DNA of 64,000 nt, from positions 84,702-148,701 of the forward strand of contig NZ_KE007371.1 in NCBI RefSeq assembly GCF_000400735.1. The letters are read 5' to 3'. The translations under genes and the position numbers were made by a program. Below, in pieces: positions 44,681 through 55,141 of this stretch; position 1 is the first letter of the stretch; each line of letters opens with the position of its first letter. The notes under the pieces were generated by a model. The model made no database searches. It was given only the letters and a program-made list of their open reading frames with translations, and was not told the origin of the DNA. The stretch comes from Acinetobacter tandoii DSM 14970 = CIP 107469. Its GTDB lineage: Bacteria; Pseudomonadota; Gammaproteobacteria; Pseudomonadales; Moraxellaceae.

Positions 44681-45718
44681 ATGCAAAAAAAGAAATTATG
44701 GCTGATACTCGCCGTTGTAGTAATTATTCTACTTGGTTTTTTAGTGTGGCTTGCGCCGAGTGCAACCACTGGCTCCAACACCACAGCCTCTTCACTCGCA
44801 GATGCGCCGTCGAATTCCACATCGGCTCTTGCTGGGAATACAGCATTATCACATGACTCCACACAGCCTTTTGTCAGCACAAGCCAACAAGATACCGAAG
44901 TGAATTGTCAGCTTAGTTTAGATCAAAGTCAGCATTTAATCGTGAATGAACAAACGCGAAATTGCTTTGAATATTTCATTACCCAATATGGTGAAAAAAA
45001 GATTGACCAGATTAAGCAAGATTTTACGCACTACATGCAAAAAGGCTACAAAGAACCTGTGTTAAGCCAAATTATTGATTTGTGGAATCGCTATATTGAT
45101 TACCGTATTCAGTTAGGTAACTTAAAACAACCCAACCTAGATAAACAAGACCCAGAGTACTATCGAAAAGTTTTTGCATTGATGAAAAACTTACGCACAC
45201 AATTTTTTTCCGCTACTGAAATTGAGGGATTATTTGGTGCAGAAAATAGCTACCATGAATATACCTTAGACCGCATGTCAATCATGGCAGATTCATCTCT
45301 AAATGAAGTTCAAAAAGCACAAAAACTAAAAGAACTATTTGCCCAGTTACCTGAAGATTGGCGTGAGAATTTAGAACAATTGTCTAAGTTGGAAGATCTA
45401 CGCAAATTGACCAGTGATATTAAAGCTCGCGGTGGTTCTGCTGATGAACTTCGCCAAATGCGCATGAATTTAGTCGGTGCAGATGCAACCGCTAGACTGG
45501 AACAACTAGATCAAGACCGAGGTCAATGGAAATCACGTGTGAATGACTACTTAACGCAGCGTGACCAAATTCTAAAGAGCCAGATGAGCGAATCTGCACA
45601 ACAACAAGCCATTGCTCAATTACGCCAGCAACAATTTAAAAATCCACAAGAACAACTTCGACTTGGAACTTTTGAAACCACACATGACTCAGGAGGAAAA
45701 CTACCCTTCGCAGAATAA
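44681..45718 (+). CDS. lifO: Lipase-specific foldase (lipase chaperone)
   Basis: Membrane-anchored periplasmic steric chaperone (LifO, also called LipB in Acinetobacter) that folds secreted lipases before type II export. 345 residues: one N-terminal membrane anchor (about 6-25), a Ser/Thr/Ala-rich flexible linker (26-75), then the helical folding domain. The family signature RxxFDYFL is seen as RNCFEYFIT (from Arg93). The gene precedes its lipase, the order known in Acinetobacter lipBA and reversed in Pseudomonas. Thirty-five bases separate it from lipA. Confidence 0.9.
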   Translation: MQKKKLWLILAVVVIILLGFLVWLAPSATTGSNTTASSLADAPSNSTSALAGNTALSHDSTQPFVSTSQQDTEVNCQLSLDQSQHLIVNEQTRNCFEYFITQYGEKKIDQIKQDFTHYMQKGYKEPVLSQIIDLWNRYIDYRIQLGNLKQPNLDKQDPEYYRKVFALMKNLRTQFFSATEIEGLFGAENSYHEYTLDRMSIMADSSLNEVQKAQKLKELFAQLPEDWRENLEQLSKLEDLRKLTSDIKARGGSADELRQMRMNLVGADATARLEQLDQDRGQWKSRVNDYLTQRDQILKSQMSESAQQQAIAQLRQQQFKNPQEQLRLGTFETTHDSGGKLPFAE

Positions 45719-45753
45719 TTCTGCCCAACCAAACCTTTTTTCAGGATGAAAAT

Positions 45754-46737
45754 ATGTATAAAACGAAAAAAATAGCACATAGCATTTCACTGCTGGGTTT
45801 AGTCGCATGCATCGGATTCACGACCAGTTCGGTAACTGCGGGCGTGCTTAGCGTAAATACCACTGCTCAAAGTACCTATGCTAAAACCAAATACCCATTA
45901 TTATTTACTCATGGGATGTTTGGTTTTAGCCGTGTTGGTGTCGCCGAATTCGGCTTAGATTATTGGTATCAAATTCTGCCCGATTTGGCACGTAATGGTG
46001 CAACCACCTTTGCCGCACAAATTTCGCCTTTAGAATCGACCGAAGTTCGTGGCGAACAACTGTTACAACAAGTCGAAGAAGTGATGGCTATTACGGGAAA
46101 ACCCAAAGTCAATTTAATTGGACATAGTCATGGGGGACCGACGATTCGCTATGTCGAAGCAGTTAAACCACAATATGTCGCATCACTCACGGGGGTTGGT
46201 GCAACATTCAGAGGCTCCAAAGTCGCAGACGATTTACTGTCAAGCCAAACAGGTTCACAGCTCTTGAGCATCGCTACGGATTATATTATTGGACCACTTA
46301 TTACCTTTGCCGAGGGGAACCCATCGCTGAAAAGCGATCTGAAGGCTTCGCTAACCTCGATCAGTGAAAAAGGTTCTCAAGTTTTCAATCAAAAATACCC
46401 AACCACAGCCTTAGCATCGGACTGTAGTAAAAGTGGAGCCAGCTCCAATAATGGGATTTACTATTATTCTTGGACAGGAACCTCTCAAGTGACCAACGTG
46501 ATTGATGTTGCAGACAGTGCCATTTCGCTGCTGGCTCCAATCTCCTATATCAGCACTGACAATGACGGATTGGTTGCGCGTTGCAGCACCCATTTCGGCA
46601 AAGTCATTCGTGATAATTACGATTGGAATCACTTAGATGAAGTCAACCAAGTTTTGGGATTAAGAGGTCTCTTCAGCCCAGACCCAGTCGATGTTTATCG
46701 TCAACATGCTAACCGCTTAAAACTTCAAGGGCTTTAA
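45754..46737 (+). CDS. lipA: Secreted triacylglycerol lipase (family I), first copy
   Basis: Alpha/beta-hydrolase lipase of the Pseudomonas family I type, 327 residues. A Sec signal peptide ends around residue 29. Oxyanion loop FTHGMFGF, nucleophile Ser125 in GHSHGG, Asp in TDNDGLVARC, and His in WNHLDEVNQ form the active site; a Cys pair (SDCSK and VARCS) matches the conserved disulphide. It requires the chaperone encoded just upstream. AGGA precedes the ATG at eight bases. The last 18 codons are almost identical in DNA to those of the second lipase. Confidence 0.92.
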   Translation: MYKTKKIAHSISLLGLVACIGFTTSSVTAGVLSVNTTAQSTYAKTKYPLLFTHGMFGFSRVGVAEFGLDYWYQILPDLARNGATTFAAQISPLESTEVRGEQLLQQVEEVMAITGKPKVNLIGHSHGGPTIRYVEAVKPQYVASLTGVGATFRGSKVADDLLSSQTGSQLLSIATDYIIGPLITFAEGNPSLKSDLKASLTSISEKGSQVFNQKYPTTALASDCSKSGASSNNGIYYYSWTGTSQVTNVIDVADSAISLLAPISYISTDNDGLVARCSTHFGKVIRDNYDWNHLDEVNQVLGLRGLFSPDPVDVYRQHANRLKLQGL

Positions 46738-46745
46738 TACACCCT

Positions 46746-46770
46746 CCCGCTAAGCAGATGACTTAGCGGG
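46746..46770 (+). terminator. Weak terminator after the first lipase gene
   Basis: CCCGCTAAG/CTTAGCGGG stem followed by ATTTATTTAG. It may reduce but not stop transcription into the second lipase. Confidence 0.55.
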
Positions 46771-46902
46771 ATTTATTTAGAATTATAAAGTTACAATTTG
46801 TATTTAATTTAATCGGATTTATCTGCCCAATCCTCACTCCAACTTTATACTCATTTTGACAATTATTTTTGTCGATAGAAAAATTAAAATAGAGGAAGAT
46901 CA

Positions 46903-47874
46903 ATGAAATATGAACTATTGATAGCTGGACTGCTATCAACCTGCGTACTAAGCACCACCCAAACTCAAGCCAGCGCATCACAAATTCAAGCTAAATACGT
47001 CACCTCAAACTATGCAAAAACCAAATACCCATTGGTCTTTGCACATGGTATGGGAGGATGGATTCGTGCAGGCACAGATGAACTGGGTGTAGATTATTGG
47101 TATCAAATTTTGCCTGATTTAGCACGTAATGGTGCCAACGCATGGGCAACACGCGTTTCGCCCTTTAATAGTTCCGAAGTTCGTGGGGAACAACTGCTAC
47201 AACAAGTCGATGAAATTTTAGCAATTACTGGTGCAAGCAAAGTCAATTTACTGGGGCATAGTCACGGTGGGCATAGTATTGCTTATGTTTCAAATGTTGC
47301 CCCCTCTAAAGTTGCGTCATCAACTGCAATATCAAGCCCTTTAAAAGGCTCTCCTGTGGCTGATCTGATTATTTCAGCTCAAGGTACACCATTAGAGCAG
47401 CCCTTGGTCAGTCTGATTAACTTTGGTTCTAAAGCGATTGTATGGGCACAACAGCAGGATCCTAATTCACTCCCGCATGATGCCCTTGCTGCTGGAAAAA
47501 GCTTAAGTCAGGCAGGATCTAAATCATTTAGTCAAAAGTATGCTTTAGGTATGCCGAAGACAGCCTGCGGTGAAGGTGCTGCAACAGAAAATGGCATTTA
47601 CTTCTATTCGTTCTCTGGTAATTCAACTCTAACCAATATCCTTGATACTGATTCATTATTGGCAGCAACAGGTTTATTGATGCAAGCTCCGAATGACAAT
47701 GATGGCTTGGTCTCACGTTGTAGCGCAAAGTATGGCAAAACCATTCGAGATAATTACAACTGGAACCACTTAGATGTGATTAATCAATTCTTTGCTTTGC
47801 GTTCGGTATTCTCACCAGATCCAGTCGATGTTTATCGTCAACATGCCAACCGCTTAAAACTTCAAGGGCTCTAA
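46903..47874 (+). CDS. Secreted triacylglycerol lipase (family I), second copy
   Basis: Tandem paralogue of the preceding lipase, 323 residues. Signal peptide about 1-24 (TQTQASA), oxyanion loop FAHGMGGW, nucleophile Ser120 in GHSHGG, Asp in PNDNDGLVSRC and His in WNHLDVINQ. Both disulphide Cys are kept. The middle lid region differs from the first copy, so substrate range may differ. AGAGGA precedes the ATG. It has its own upstream gap of 165 bases, so independent transcription is possible, but it probably shares the same foldase. Confidence 0.9.
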   Translation: MKYELLIAGLLSTCVLSTTQTQASASQIQAKYVTSNYAKTKYPLVFAHGMGGWIRAGTDELGVDYWYQILPDLARNGANAWATRVSPFNSSEVRGEQLLQQVDEILAITGASKVNLLGHSHGGHSIAYVSNVAPSKVASSTAISSPLKGSPVADLIISAQGTPLEQPLVSLINFGSKAIVWAQQQDPNSLPHDALAAGKSLSQAGSKSFSQKYALGMPKTACGEGAATENGIYFYSFSGNSTLTNILDTDSLLAATGLLMQAPNDNDGLVSRCSAKYGKTIRDNYNWNHLDVINQFFALRSVFSPDPVDVYRQHANRLKLQGL

Positions 47875-47883
47875 AGCTTAACC

Positions 47884-47914
47884 CAAAAAAAATGCGCCAA
47901 ACGGCGCATTTTTT
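47884..47914. terminator. Bidirectional terminator between lipase and rplS
   Basis: AAAAAATGCGCC/GGCGCATTTTTT with a four-base loop, serving both converging units. Confidence 0.88.
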
Positions 47915-47931
47915 CACTCAAATAAAACTGA

Positions 47932-48306
47932 TTAAGCAACAGTTTTACGAGCTGGTAACTTTTCACGAATACGTGCAGCTTTACCAGACAATTCACGTAG
48001 GTAGTAAAGTTTAGCACGACGAACGTCACCACGACGTTTCACTTCGATTTTAGCAACGATTGGAGAGTGAGTTTGGAAAACACGCTCAACACCAACACCG
48101 CTAGAAATTTTACGTACTGTGAACGCAGAGTTCAAACCACGGTTTTTCTTCGCGATTACAACACCTTCAAATGCTTGAAGACGCTCACGATCACCTTCTT
48201 TTACTTTTACCTGAACGATAACAGTGTCACCTGGTGCAAAAGCTGGGATGTCTTGTTTAAGCTGTGCATTTTCAACAGCTTGTACTAAAGGATGCTTACC
48301 GCTCAT
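47932..48306 (-). CDS. rplS: 50S ribosomal protein L19
   Basis: Large-subunit protein at the 30S-50S interface. 124 residues with the L19 signatures [32 protein letters not shown] and the Arg/Lys-rich C-terminus. I use the ATG at 48306 ([12 protein letters not shown]); 15 further in-frame codons upstream are not family-like. Last gene of the rpsP-rimM-trmD-rplS unit, separated from trmD by 178 bases that contain small hairpins and perhaps an internal promoter. Confidence 0.96.
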   Translation of the reverse strand: MSGKHPLVQAVENAQLKQDIPAFAPGDTVIVQVKVKEGDRERLQAFEGVVIAKKNRGLNSAFTVRKISSGVGVERVFQTHSPIVAKIEVKRRGDVRRAKLYYLRELSGKAARIREKLPARKTVA

Positions 48307-48484
48307 GGGGTATCTCCAATATGTGTGGGTCAGAAGAGGTCTGAGATCCACTGGGTATAGAGGCTAAAGCGCATAGACCCGATTGACTTTCCCTTTATGC
48401 TTGACCGCTTCAAGTCATAAAGAGCCTAATAAACAATACTTCAACACAACCGCTCAAGTATTGGCTTCAGTAAATAACCGAAAG

Positions 48485-49228
48485 TTATTTTCCTGATAAA
48501 TCTTTGAGCCATTTTTTCTGCTGCTTGCTCAACTCAACCTTTTCCACCAACTCAGGTCGGCGTTCAAGAGTACGTTGATAACGCTGCAAAAACCGCCATT
48601 TCTCGATATTGGCATGATGTCCCGATTTCAAGACTTCAGGTACATCCAATCCTTCAAAATGGTCTGGCTTGGTATATTGTGGGCAATCTAACAGACCATC
48701 CACAAAAGAATCTTGCACATGAGATTGCTCATCAGACATCGCACCCGGAAGTCTCCGAATTACACTATCTAACAGCACCATCGCAGGAAGTTCACCACCC
48801 GATAATACGTAATCCCCGATCGACCATTCCTGATCAACATATTTTTGGATTAAACGCTCATCGACCCCTTCATAACGCCCACACAGCACAATCAAGCCAT
48901 CATAATCGACGAACTGTTGTACAGCTGGTTCATTCAGGGTTTTGCCTTGCGGTGACATATACACCACAGGAACATGAACTGCTCCCGCTTGCTCTGCAAG
49001 CTGTTTGGCACATTGAATTGCTTTCGCCAAAGGCTCAGCCATCATCACCATACCTGGACCACCACCAAAGGGACGTTCATCCACTCTTTTGTAGTTGCCC
49101 TCAGCAAATTCACGTGGATTGATACAATGGAGCTGTACTATGTCACGTTTTGCTGCGCGCCCGCTAATACCGTAGGCTGTAATCGCTTCAAACATTTCAG
49201 GAAAAAGCGTAATGACTGCAAAAAACAT
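48485..49228 (-). CDS. trmD: tRNA (guanine-N1)-methyltransferase
   Basis: SPOUT-class enzyme methylating G37 of tRNAs, which prevents frameshifting. 247 residues. The trefoil-knot SAM site shows [23 protein letters not shown] and [15 protein letters not shown]. The ATG at 49228 ([13 protein letters not shown]) is the family start. Downstream of rimM by 27 bases. Confidence 0.96.
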   Translation of the reverse strand: MFFAVITLFPEMFEAITAYGISGRAAKRDIVQLHCINPREFAEGNYKRVDERPFGGGPGMVMMAEPLAKAIQCAKQLAEQAGAVHVPVVYMSPQGKTLNEPAVQQFVDYDGLIVLCGRYEGVDERLIQKYVDQEWSIGDYVLSGGELPAMVLLDSVIRRLPGAMSDEQSHVQDSFVDGLLDCPQYTKPDHFEGLDVPEVLKSGHHANIEKWRFLQRYQRTLERRPELVEKVELSKQQKKWLKDLSGK

Positions 49229-49255
49229 CGCAGACTCCCGTATTTCCAAAAATAA

Positions 49256-49804
49256 TTAGTGATCTACGCCCCAATTCACGTAGATACGACCAGCTTCAAG
49301 ATCAACGCGTTGTACCACATCTTTATGCCATGGAATCATTCGCTCATCGCTATCGACACTTTCAGCAGTTGCACGAACTACCATCACATCGTTAGCACCT
49401 GTTTCAAACAATTCATGGATTTGACCGAGATTAACTTCTTGTTCTTCATTATCTAGACCTAACACAGTTAAGCCTTTTAAATCCGACCAATAATACTCGT
49501 CCACGCCTGCTTGAGGCAGTTGCGATTTTGAAATCCAGACATTTGCGCCAACCAGATTATCCGCCGCAGTACGATCACTCACACCTTTTAGCGAAACAAC
49601 CAAGCCTTTGCCATGCGGTTTCCAACGTTTTACATCAACTTGTTGCCAACCTGCTTTGGTCTCAATGTACCAAGGCAGGTAGTCAAAGATGTTGCTCATC
49701 GGTTCTGTATTGGAATAGACCCAGAGCCACCCATTTAATCCATATGCTGAACGTAACTGTCCAATCTGAATACGATCTTCGGGAACATTCTGTGTTGGTG
49801 TCAT
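49256..49804 (-). CDS. rimM: 16S rRNA processing protein RimM
   Basis: Ribosome maturation factor that binds S19 in the 30S head. 182 residues: the N-terminal domain has IGQLRSAYGLNGWLWVYSNT, and the PRC-barrel domain follows with VDEYYWSDLKGLTV. ATG at 49804. Second gene of the rpsP operon. Confidence 0.95.
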   Translation of the reverse strand: MTPTQNVPEDRIQIGQLRSAYGLNGWLWVYSNTEPMSNIFDYLPWYIETKAGWQQVDVKRWKPHGKGLVVSLKGVSDRTAADNLVGANVWISKSQLPQAGVDEYYWSDLKGLTVLGLDNEEQEVNLGQIHELFETGANDVMVVRATAESVDSDERMIPWHKDVVQRVDLEAGRIYVNWGVDH

Positions 49805-49829
49805 GGGCTACCTACTACTTAATCTAAAA

Positions 49830-50087
49830 TTATGCAGTAGCTGCAGCTTTCTTAGCTTGAGCAGCTAAAGAAGCAACACGATCAGAAGGTTGAGCACCTT
49901 GTGCTACCCAGTGAGCAAAACGGTCAGCATCTAAACGAAGTTTTTCTGCTTTACCTTGAGCTGTCGGGTTGAAGAAACCAATACGTTCGATGAAACGACC
50001 GTCACGCGCATTGCGGCTATCAGTCACAATGATTTGATAGAACGGACGTTTTTTAGCACCACCGCGTGCAAGACGAATAACTACCAT
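49830..50087 (-). CDS. rpsP: 30S ribosomal protein S16
   Basis: Small-subunit assembly protein. 85 residues: [17 protein letters not shown] begins it, and [18 protein letters not shown] follows, both classic S16. First gene of rpsP-rimM-trmD-rplS. A small perfect hairpin TGTATCGA/TCGATACA at 50120-50138 lies in its leader. Confidence 0.97.
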   Translation of the reverse strand: MVVIRLARGGAKKRPFYQIIVTDSRNARDGRFIERIGFFNPTAQGKAEKLRLDADRFAHWVAQGAQPSDRVASLAAQAKKAAATA

Positions 50088-50236
50088 GATACAACCTTAT
50101 AGTTTTTACGGATTATCCCTGTATCGACCATCGATACACTTCAAACCCCTTTCATAGAGGGCGACATTCTACGCTAAATTCTGCTAGAGGGAAAGATCAA
50201 AAAATGATTATCCACAGTTTTGAATTTGGGAGCTAA

Positions 50237-50680
50237 CTAGCGACCTTCCCAAGTTGAACTAGCTGACAGCACACATGTGGTTGCAGCTTTTGACCAGTAT
50301 TTTTGTCCTTGATCATTTAAACAGATAACCCCATTACCATCTTGAACTGTCCCTGATTTAGGTGTGGCAATCAACAACCAACCATTCGTATTAGCAGAAC
50401 TATTTGTTAATGAAACATTATTTCTATCTGTGAGCGTGAAATCATACATCCCATCAGAGGTTTGAGCTGAACCATAAACATTCGATAATGTTCTTCCTGC
50501 AAAATTACTGTTAGCAAGTTTATAACTTGCCAAAGTACGGGCAATTTGCAACATTTCAGTTTGTGCATCTGCTCTTTGCACACGAACCTTGTAACCTGTA
50601 TAAGATGGATAAGCAATTGCCGCAAGAATTCCAATAATTGCTACAACAATCATTAACTCGATAAGTGTAAAGCCCTTCAT
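50237..50680 (-). CDS. pilE: Type IV minor pilin, PilE-like
   Basis: 147-residue class III-signal pilin: very short leader M-K-G before the prepilin peptidase site, then [20 protein letters not shown] with Glu5 of the mature form, [20 protein letters not shown] after it, and two Cys near the C-terminus (VICLN and TCVLS). Probably a minor pilin made with the genes upstream. Its ATG overlaps the stop of the preceding pilin gene by one base, so translation is coupled. The TTG two codons earlier is unlikely. Last gene of the pilus operon. Confidence 0.85.
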   Translation of the reverse strand: MKGFTLIELMIVVAIIGILAAIAYPSYTGYKVRVQRADAQTEMLQIARTLASYKLANSNFAGRTLSNVYGSAQTSDGMYDFTLTDRNNVSLTNSSANTNGWLLIATPKSGTVQDGNGVICLNDQGQKYWSKAATTCVLSASSTWEGR

Positions 50681-51264
50681 TACCAACTTTCGCTCCCTGT
50701 TGCAGATGAACCGCAGCTAGCATCTTTTGTTGTACTGTTTTGATATTCGAGATTTGCTTTCGTTTTATTCTTACAACGCACCCCTGTACTACTGAGCAAA
50801 TAACTATAATTGTTAACATCTGTTGATTCTGCCATCATCACCCAGCGTCGCGCTCTAATTGCTGGCGAAGCGGTCGTATCTGTTAATAACTTGGTCGGAT
50901 CATCACCATCACGAATGGTGATGGTATATTTGATGCCTGAGCTAGTTGCCCCCCGTGGCAAGGTTACAGAATTCATCGCACCTGTAACCCCATAAATAAA
51001 ATTGGGATCAAACCCTCTATACGAAAAGTTACGTGATTTATGGCGCTCCAATTGTTCCGCAATTTTTTGCAGTTCTTGTTGCGCTAATCCTGCGTCTGCA
51101 CGGCGTACATAATTCAAATAGCTTGGTATTGCAATCGCAGCAAAAATTGCCACGATCACAACAACCAACATCAATTCAATTAAGGTAAAACCTTGTGGTC
51201 TCCGCCCTAAATTACGCCAAACAGCATGTAATTTAGGGATTTTATTGTTATTTATTGCACCCAT
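50680..51264 (-). CDS. Type IV pilin-like protein with long leader
   Basis: 194 residues. An unusually long basic leader of about 24 residues precedes G-F-T-L-I-E-L, then [20 protein letters not shown] and the [12 protein letters not shown] stretch common to PilE-like minor pilins. Two Cys near the C-terminus are spaced like the D-loop of pilins. The start overlaps the 3' end of pilY1 by 13 bases. Probably a minor pilin of the same complex, resembling ComE/ComF-type proteins of Acinetobacter baylyi; exact orthology is not clear. Confidence 0.8.
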   Translation of the reverse strand: MGAINNNKIPKLHAVWRNLGRRPQGFTLIELMLVVVIVAIFAAIAIPSYLNYVRRADAGLAQQELQKIAEQLERHKSRNFSYRGFDPNFIYGVTGAMNSVTLPRGATSSGIKYTITIRDGDDPTKLLTDTTASPAIRARRWVMMAESTDVNNYSYLLSSTGVRCKNKTKANLEYQNSTTKDASCGSSATGSESW

Positions 51265-54200
51265 TTTTCATACCACCGTGTTGGATTGACAATTCGACGG
51301 CATTCCCATTTACCCACTCCTCCCTGACTGGTACTAATAGTTGATTCGCAGTCCGGTCCACCTGTACCCGAACCTGTTGGCACTAAAGCAATACCACGAA
51401 TACCTGAACCAATTGGATTATCATTACACTCAGCCACACCAGCAGGGCATCCTGTCGTTTTTGTAACAAATCCTGTCCCACCTTCTCGAGTAATATCAAC
51501 GGCACCGCTCGTAGTCAAACATGCACCAAATGGTAAGCAATACTTTTGACGGTCTGTTTCACCCACCACACGTGGTAAACATGGATTTTGTGGTGCAATA
51601 CCCGTACCTTGTGGGTCATATACTGGCACAATTAGATTTCCCGTAATCGCCATTGGTTCTTCAAAAGCCTTCATTCCACCTAGTACACGGAAGCTTCCTC
51701 CAGCACGCTCTGTACCAGCTCCATTACTTGAAAGTGAACGATACCAACCATCTTTACTTGCACTTGTACCAATAAAGGTAGATGCAACAACACCTGATAA
51801 TAATTGTGGATTTTTTTGTAAATTCGCAAGGGTCTTATTTTGAGACTCTAAGGTTGGAGAACCTGTAATTAAATTACGCTTAATAAAGTCACGATCAATA
51901 ATACCATATACGTTATTGACCAACCGATCAGTCAAGGCTGTGGTTGGTAACATACCATCACGACCTACACTCGGATAAACATCAAGTGGTGTGCTTCGGT
52001 TACCGGATGCCAAACCAACAAGAATAAATGTGGTCGCCCCTTGATCATGAATCGTTACGGTTGGTGCCTCATAAAAACGTGGATTTTTACCTAAAGTCAA
52101 TGCCGCACCAGTCGTCCCATCCGTTGCAAGATTTGCTAAACGAGCAACACGCACACCAAATGCACTGTAAGTTGACCCAGATAAAGTTTGGCTATTATTT
52201 AAGTCAGCACGAAAGACCTGCCCACCTAAATCACCGAAATAAAGATGATCAATCAAGCCATCTGCATCACGATCCAGTGCACTGATGCGGCTTACCACAC
52301 TGTGCGTCATATTGACATTATTTGTGTCCGCACCAGTCGAACTTGCCCACCAGATACGTTCACCTGTTTTTGCATCAATAATATAAACTGCATTTCCTTG
52401 AGCAGCTGACTTATTATTACAAGTGGTATCGGGATAATCTGTTGTTGCAACAGTTACTCCTAAACGGAAGCTAGGGTTTTCATAACATTGATCATAGCCC
52501 CCACCAACAATCATAACGCGACGAATTGCGCCGTTATAACGAATATTTGCCAATACTGGTTTAGACCAAGATTGTCCCATTCGACTGTAATTAGCGATAT
52601 CAGGACCAACTCTAAACAACAACTTCGGACTCGTAGGGGTCAACACATCTAAACCATAATAGCTGCTCCCCCCCATACGTAACCCGCCATAAATATTCAT
52701 TTGGCGTGCTTTAACCATACTACTTTCTGAAGATGATGCAGCTTTTTGAGTTTTATAAGCAGGATCTGCCACCCATGCACCATCCACGCCATCTACAGGC
52801 GCATTGGTGTCATCTTGTCCTTTTACTAATGCTTTAGATGATACTGTGCCTCTTAATAATTCAGCAGGAACAAATACCATTTGCTCTACACCAGTTTCAC
52901 CATCGACCAAATGCAAACCACCATCCATTGTTCCATACAATACTGATTGACTTCGAGTACTGGTTAATTCACCAGCACTGTCTAGTGTACCTGAGTAAGT
53001 CAACTGAACTGGGAAGGAGTGAATACTTCCGCCCATTGCTAAATATGGCGAATTTGGAGTAGTCAACGTGGTTGGCAGAGCTGTAGCCGTCTCGTCTAGA
53101 GGAACACTATAACCCAAATAGTTTAATAGCTTTTGCTTGACCAATAATGGGAAATCTTTAAGCGTTGTTTGGGTACCAAACTGACTCAAAATATAGGTTG
53201 TGATATTAGAAGAGGGTAAAGTTCCACTTGGAATAGTAAGCAAGCTCGCGCCATTTGCAGCATTCGTTAAAGTAGCTCCTCCAGTCGCAGATACATCGGT
53301 ATACAAGCGACGTAGTTGATTAGCATTTGCTGTATAAGCATATTGTTTTGGGGTCACACTTAAATTTTGAGATTGCCCTAGAATTGGCATTGGAACTTTG
53401 GAATAAGCGCCACCTAGAGTAATAATGCCGCCATCATTATAACTTTCATTCTGATAAACACTGGCACTGTTCCATAAGTCCTTGGTATTGGTTTGGAAAC
53501 CACCATCTGTATTATAAACCAAGGTTGTACCATTCGCCGCAGCGAAAGCACCAGCATTCGTACCAGAAAGCAAAACTTGATATTTCTTTAAGTTCCCAGC
53601 CCAAATAACTTTATTGCTCTGAGGGTTTGGCTCTAAAGCACGCAAATAACCATAAGGTTGCAAACCATTTGGGTTCAAACTATCGACTGGCACTGAAATC
53701 GCACCCGTAGTTAATGGTTCCAAAGGTGCAGCACCCAAGTTATTAATAAAGGCAATTACACTATCAGTTACACCTGCAGCACTTTGCGTTGTAAAAAATC
53801 CACCATTACCATAACCAGGATAAGTTACTGAATACGTACCCTGATCTGGTGAGCACGAATCATCACCTGCACGATCTGGCTGAGAACGCGAACTCAGTTG
53901 ACATGCTCTTTGGACATATGATTTAGTTAGCCCATTCATATCATTACCAAAACCTACAAATGCAGTCTGAATTGACACCCCAGCAGGATTTTTAGTTTTA
54001 TCAAAGAGTTTTTTTGCAAACTCCCCCATACAATGCCAACCACCAGCATTACCATCAGGATCATTTGCATCAGACATACCTCCAGAACAGGTAAAACCAC
54101 TGCCATAACTTGCCAGTGCAGTACTCATGATATTTGTTGCTCTAGATGTACTGGTACCATTTGCGGCACCATCCGACAAGATATAAACTCCCTGCCCATC

Positions 54201-55124
54201 ACAACTCACTCGATCCGCTTCGGCAGGCAATGGAGAAACATAAGCAGTTTTAGTACTATTTTTTATTGAATCAATTGAATTAGCAAAACCACTGTCAGCA
54301 TTAGAACCATCTAACTGCTCTTCGTATTTAAAATAAATTGTGCCTAAGCTCGTTTCTTTGTTTCCATCTTGAGCAAGCTCTGTAGCTGAAGGGGGACTTG
54401 TTAACTGGCTCCAATCAGAACAAGTTTGAGTACCCGTACTGAAGTTTGTATTATTATAACTATTACATTGATAATATAAGGTTTTGGTTTCTACAAAAGT
54501 CGCATTAGTACTACTGCCATTGTTTTTATAACATTTTAGATCTGATGAGTTAAAGTTTGGATAACCATTTGGACACGAATAATAATTAATATTCTGTTTC
54601 CTATATACATCTTTCTCTATCGTAGCAACACTACGCGTTGACGTCCCCATCAAATATGCTGCTGCTTCTGCATATGCATGCGCTGTGGGAGTTCCTCCAT
54701 CAGCTGATAGTCCTTGCACTGCAGCTCGCAAAGCATTACGCTGAGCTGAACCGACTGGACCCAACTTATCTACTGCAACTAGAATACGACCTGCTCGCCC
54801 ATTACCACCAACCGAATAATGCCCCAAGCCAACTCTTACCTCATTTAAGGTAGGGTTATTACTATCTAAAAAAGCATACATCCCATTTTTTAAACGAGTT
54901 AAACGCGAACCAGTCTGCCCAGAATCTGTATAACTCATAGAGCCTGATGTATCCAACATCATGACAATGGTTTTTTTACCCGCACTCGGCTTTGCGTAAA
55001 TCTGTAAATCTGTCGCTTGAACAACAGATGATGCAACGAGCAACGTACCCGTAAACACAACTGAAAATACAGCACCAGTATGAATTTGGGTGCGATCTTT
55101 TCGCTCAAACTTATTTGGTTTCAT
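51252..55124 (-). CDS. pilY1: PilY1/PilC-type pilus tip adhesin
   Basis: Large exported protein, 1290 residues, that primes pilus assembly and acts as tip adhesin or mechanosensor in relatives. Signal peptide to about residue 37 (SSVVQA). The N-terminal von Willebrand A domain holds the metal site DTSGSMS (from Asp58). The C-terminal half is the PilY1 beta-propeller with calcium site DRDADGLIDHLYFGDLGGQV. A Cys-rich patch lies around residues 200-250. ATG at 55124, with GGGAGAAC upstream. In A. baylyi the counterpart is ComC, needed for natural transformation. Confidence 0.92.
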   Translation of the reverse strand: MKPNKFERKDRTQIHTGAVFSVVFTGTLLVASSVVQATDLQIYAKPSAGKKTIVMMLDTSGSMSYTDSGQTGSRLTRLKNGMYAFLDSNNPTLNEVRVGLGHYSVGGNGRAGRILVAVDKLGPVGSAQRNALRAAVQGLSADGGTPTAHAYAEAAAYLMGTSTRSVATIEKDVYRKQNINYYSCPNGYPNFNSSDLKCYKNNGSSTNATFVETKTLYYQCNSYNNTNFSTGTQTCSDWSQLTSPPSATELAQDGNKETSLGTIYFKYEEQLDGSNADSGFANSIDSIKNSTKTAYVSPLPAEADRVSCDGQGVYILSDGAANGTSTSRATNIMSTALASYGSGFTCSGGMSDANDPDGNAGGWHCMGEFAKKLFDKTKNPAGVSIQTAFVGFGNDMNGLTKSYVQRACQLSSRSQPDRAGDDSCSPDQGTYSVTYPGYGNGGFFTTQSAAGVTDSVIAFINNLGAAPLEPLTTGAISVPVDSLNPNGLQPYGYLRALEPNPQSNKVIWAGNLKKYQVLLSGTNAGAFAAANGTTLVYNTDGGFQTNTKDLWNSASVYQNESYNDGGIITLGGAYSKVPMPILGQSQNLSVTPKQYAYTANANQLRRLYTDVSATGGATLTNAANGASLLTIPSGTLPSSNITTYILSQFGTQTTLKDFPLLVKQKLLNYLGYSVPLDETATALPTTLTTPNSPYLAMGGSIHSFPVQLTYSGTLDSAGELTSTRSQSVLYGTMDGGLHLVDGETGVEQMVFVPAELLRGTVSSKALVKGQDDTNAPVDGVDGAWVADPAYKTQKAASSSESSMVKARQMNIYGGLRMGGSSYYGLDVLTPTSPKLLFRVGPDIANYSRMGQSWSKPVLANIRYNGAIRRVMIVGGGYDQCYENPSFRLGVTVATTDYPDTTCNNKSAAQGNAVYIIDAKTGERIWWASSTGADTNNVNMTHSVVSRISALDRDADGLIDHLYFGDLGGQVFRADLNNSQTLSGSTYSAFGVRVARLANLATDGTTGAALTLGKNPRFYEAPTVTIHDQGATTFILVGLASGNRSTPLDVYPSVGRDGMLPTTALTDRLVNNVYGIIDRDFIKRNLITGSPTLESQNKTLANLQKNPQLLSGVVASTFIGTSASKDGWYRSLSSNGAGTERAGGSFRVLGGMKAFEEPMAITGNLIVPVYDPQGTGIAPQNPCLPRVVGETDRQKYCLPFGACLTTSGAVDITREGGTGFVTKTTGCPAGVAECNDNPIGSGIRGIALVPTGSGTGGPDCESTISTSQGGVGKWECRRIVNPTRWYEKWVQ

Positions 55125-55141
55125 TATTGTTCTCCCACTCA

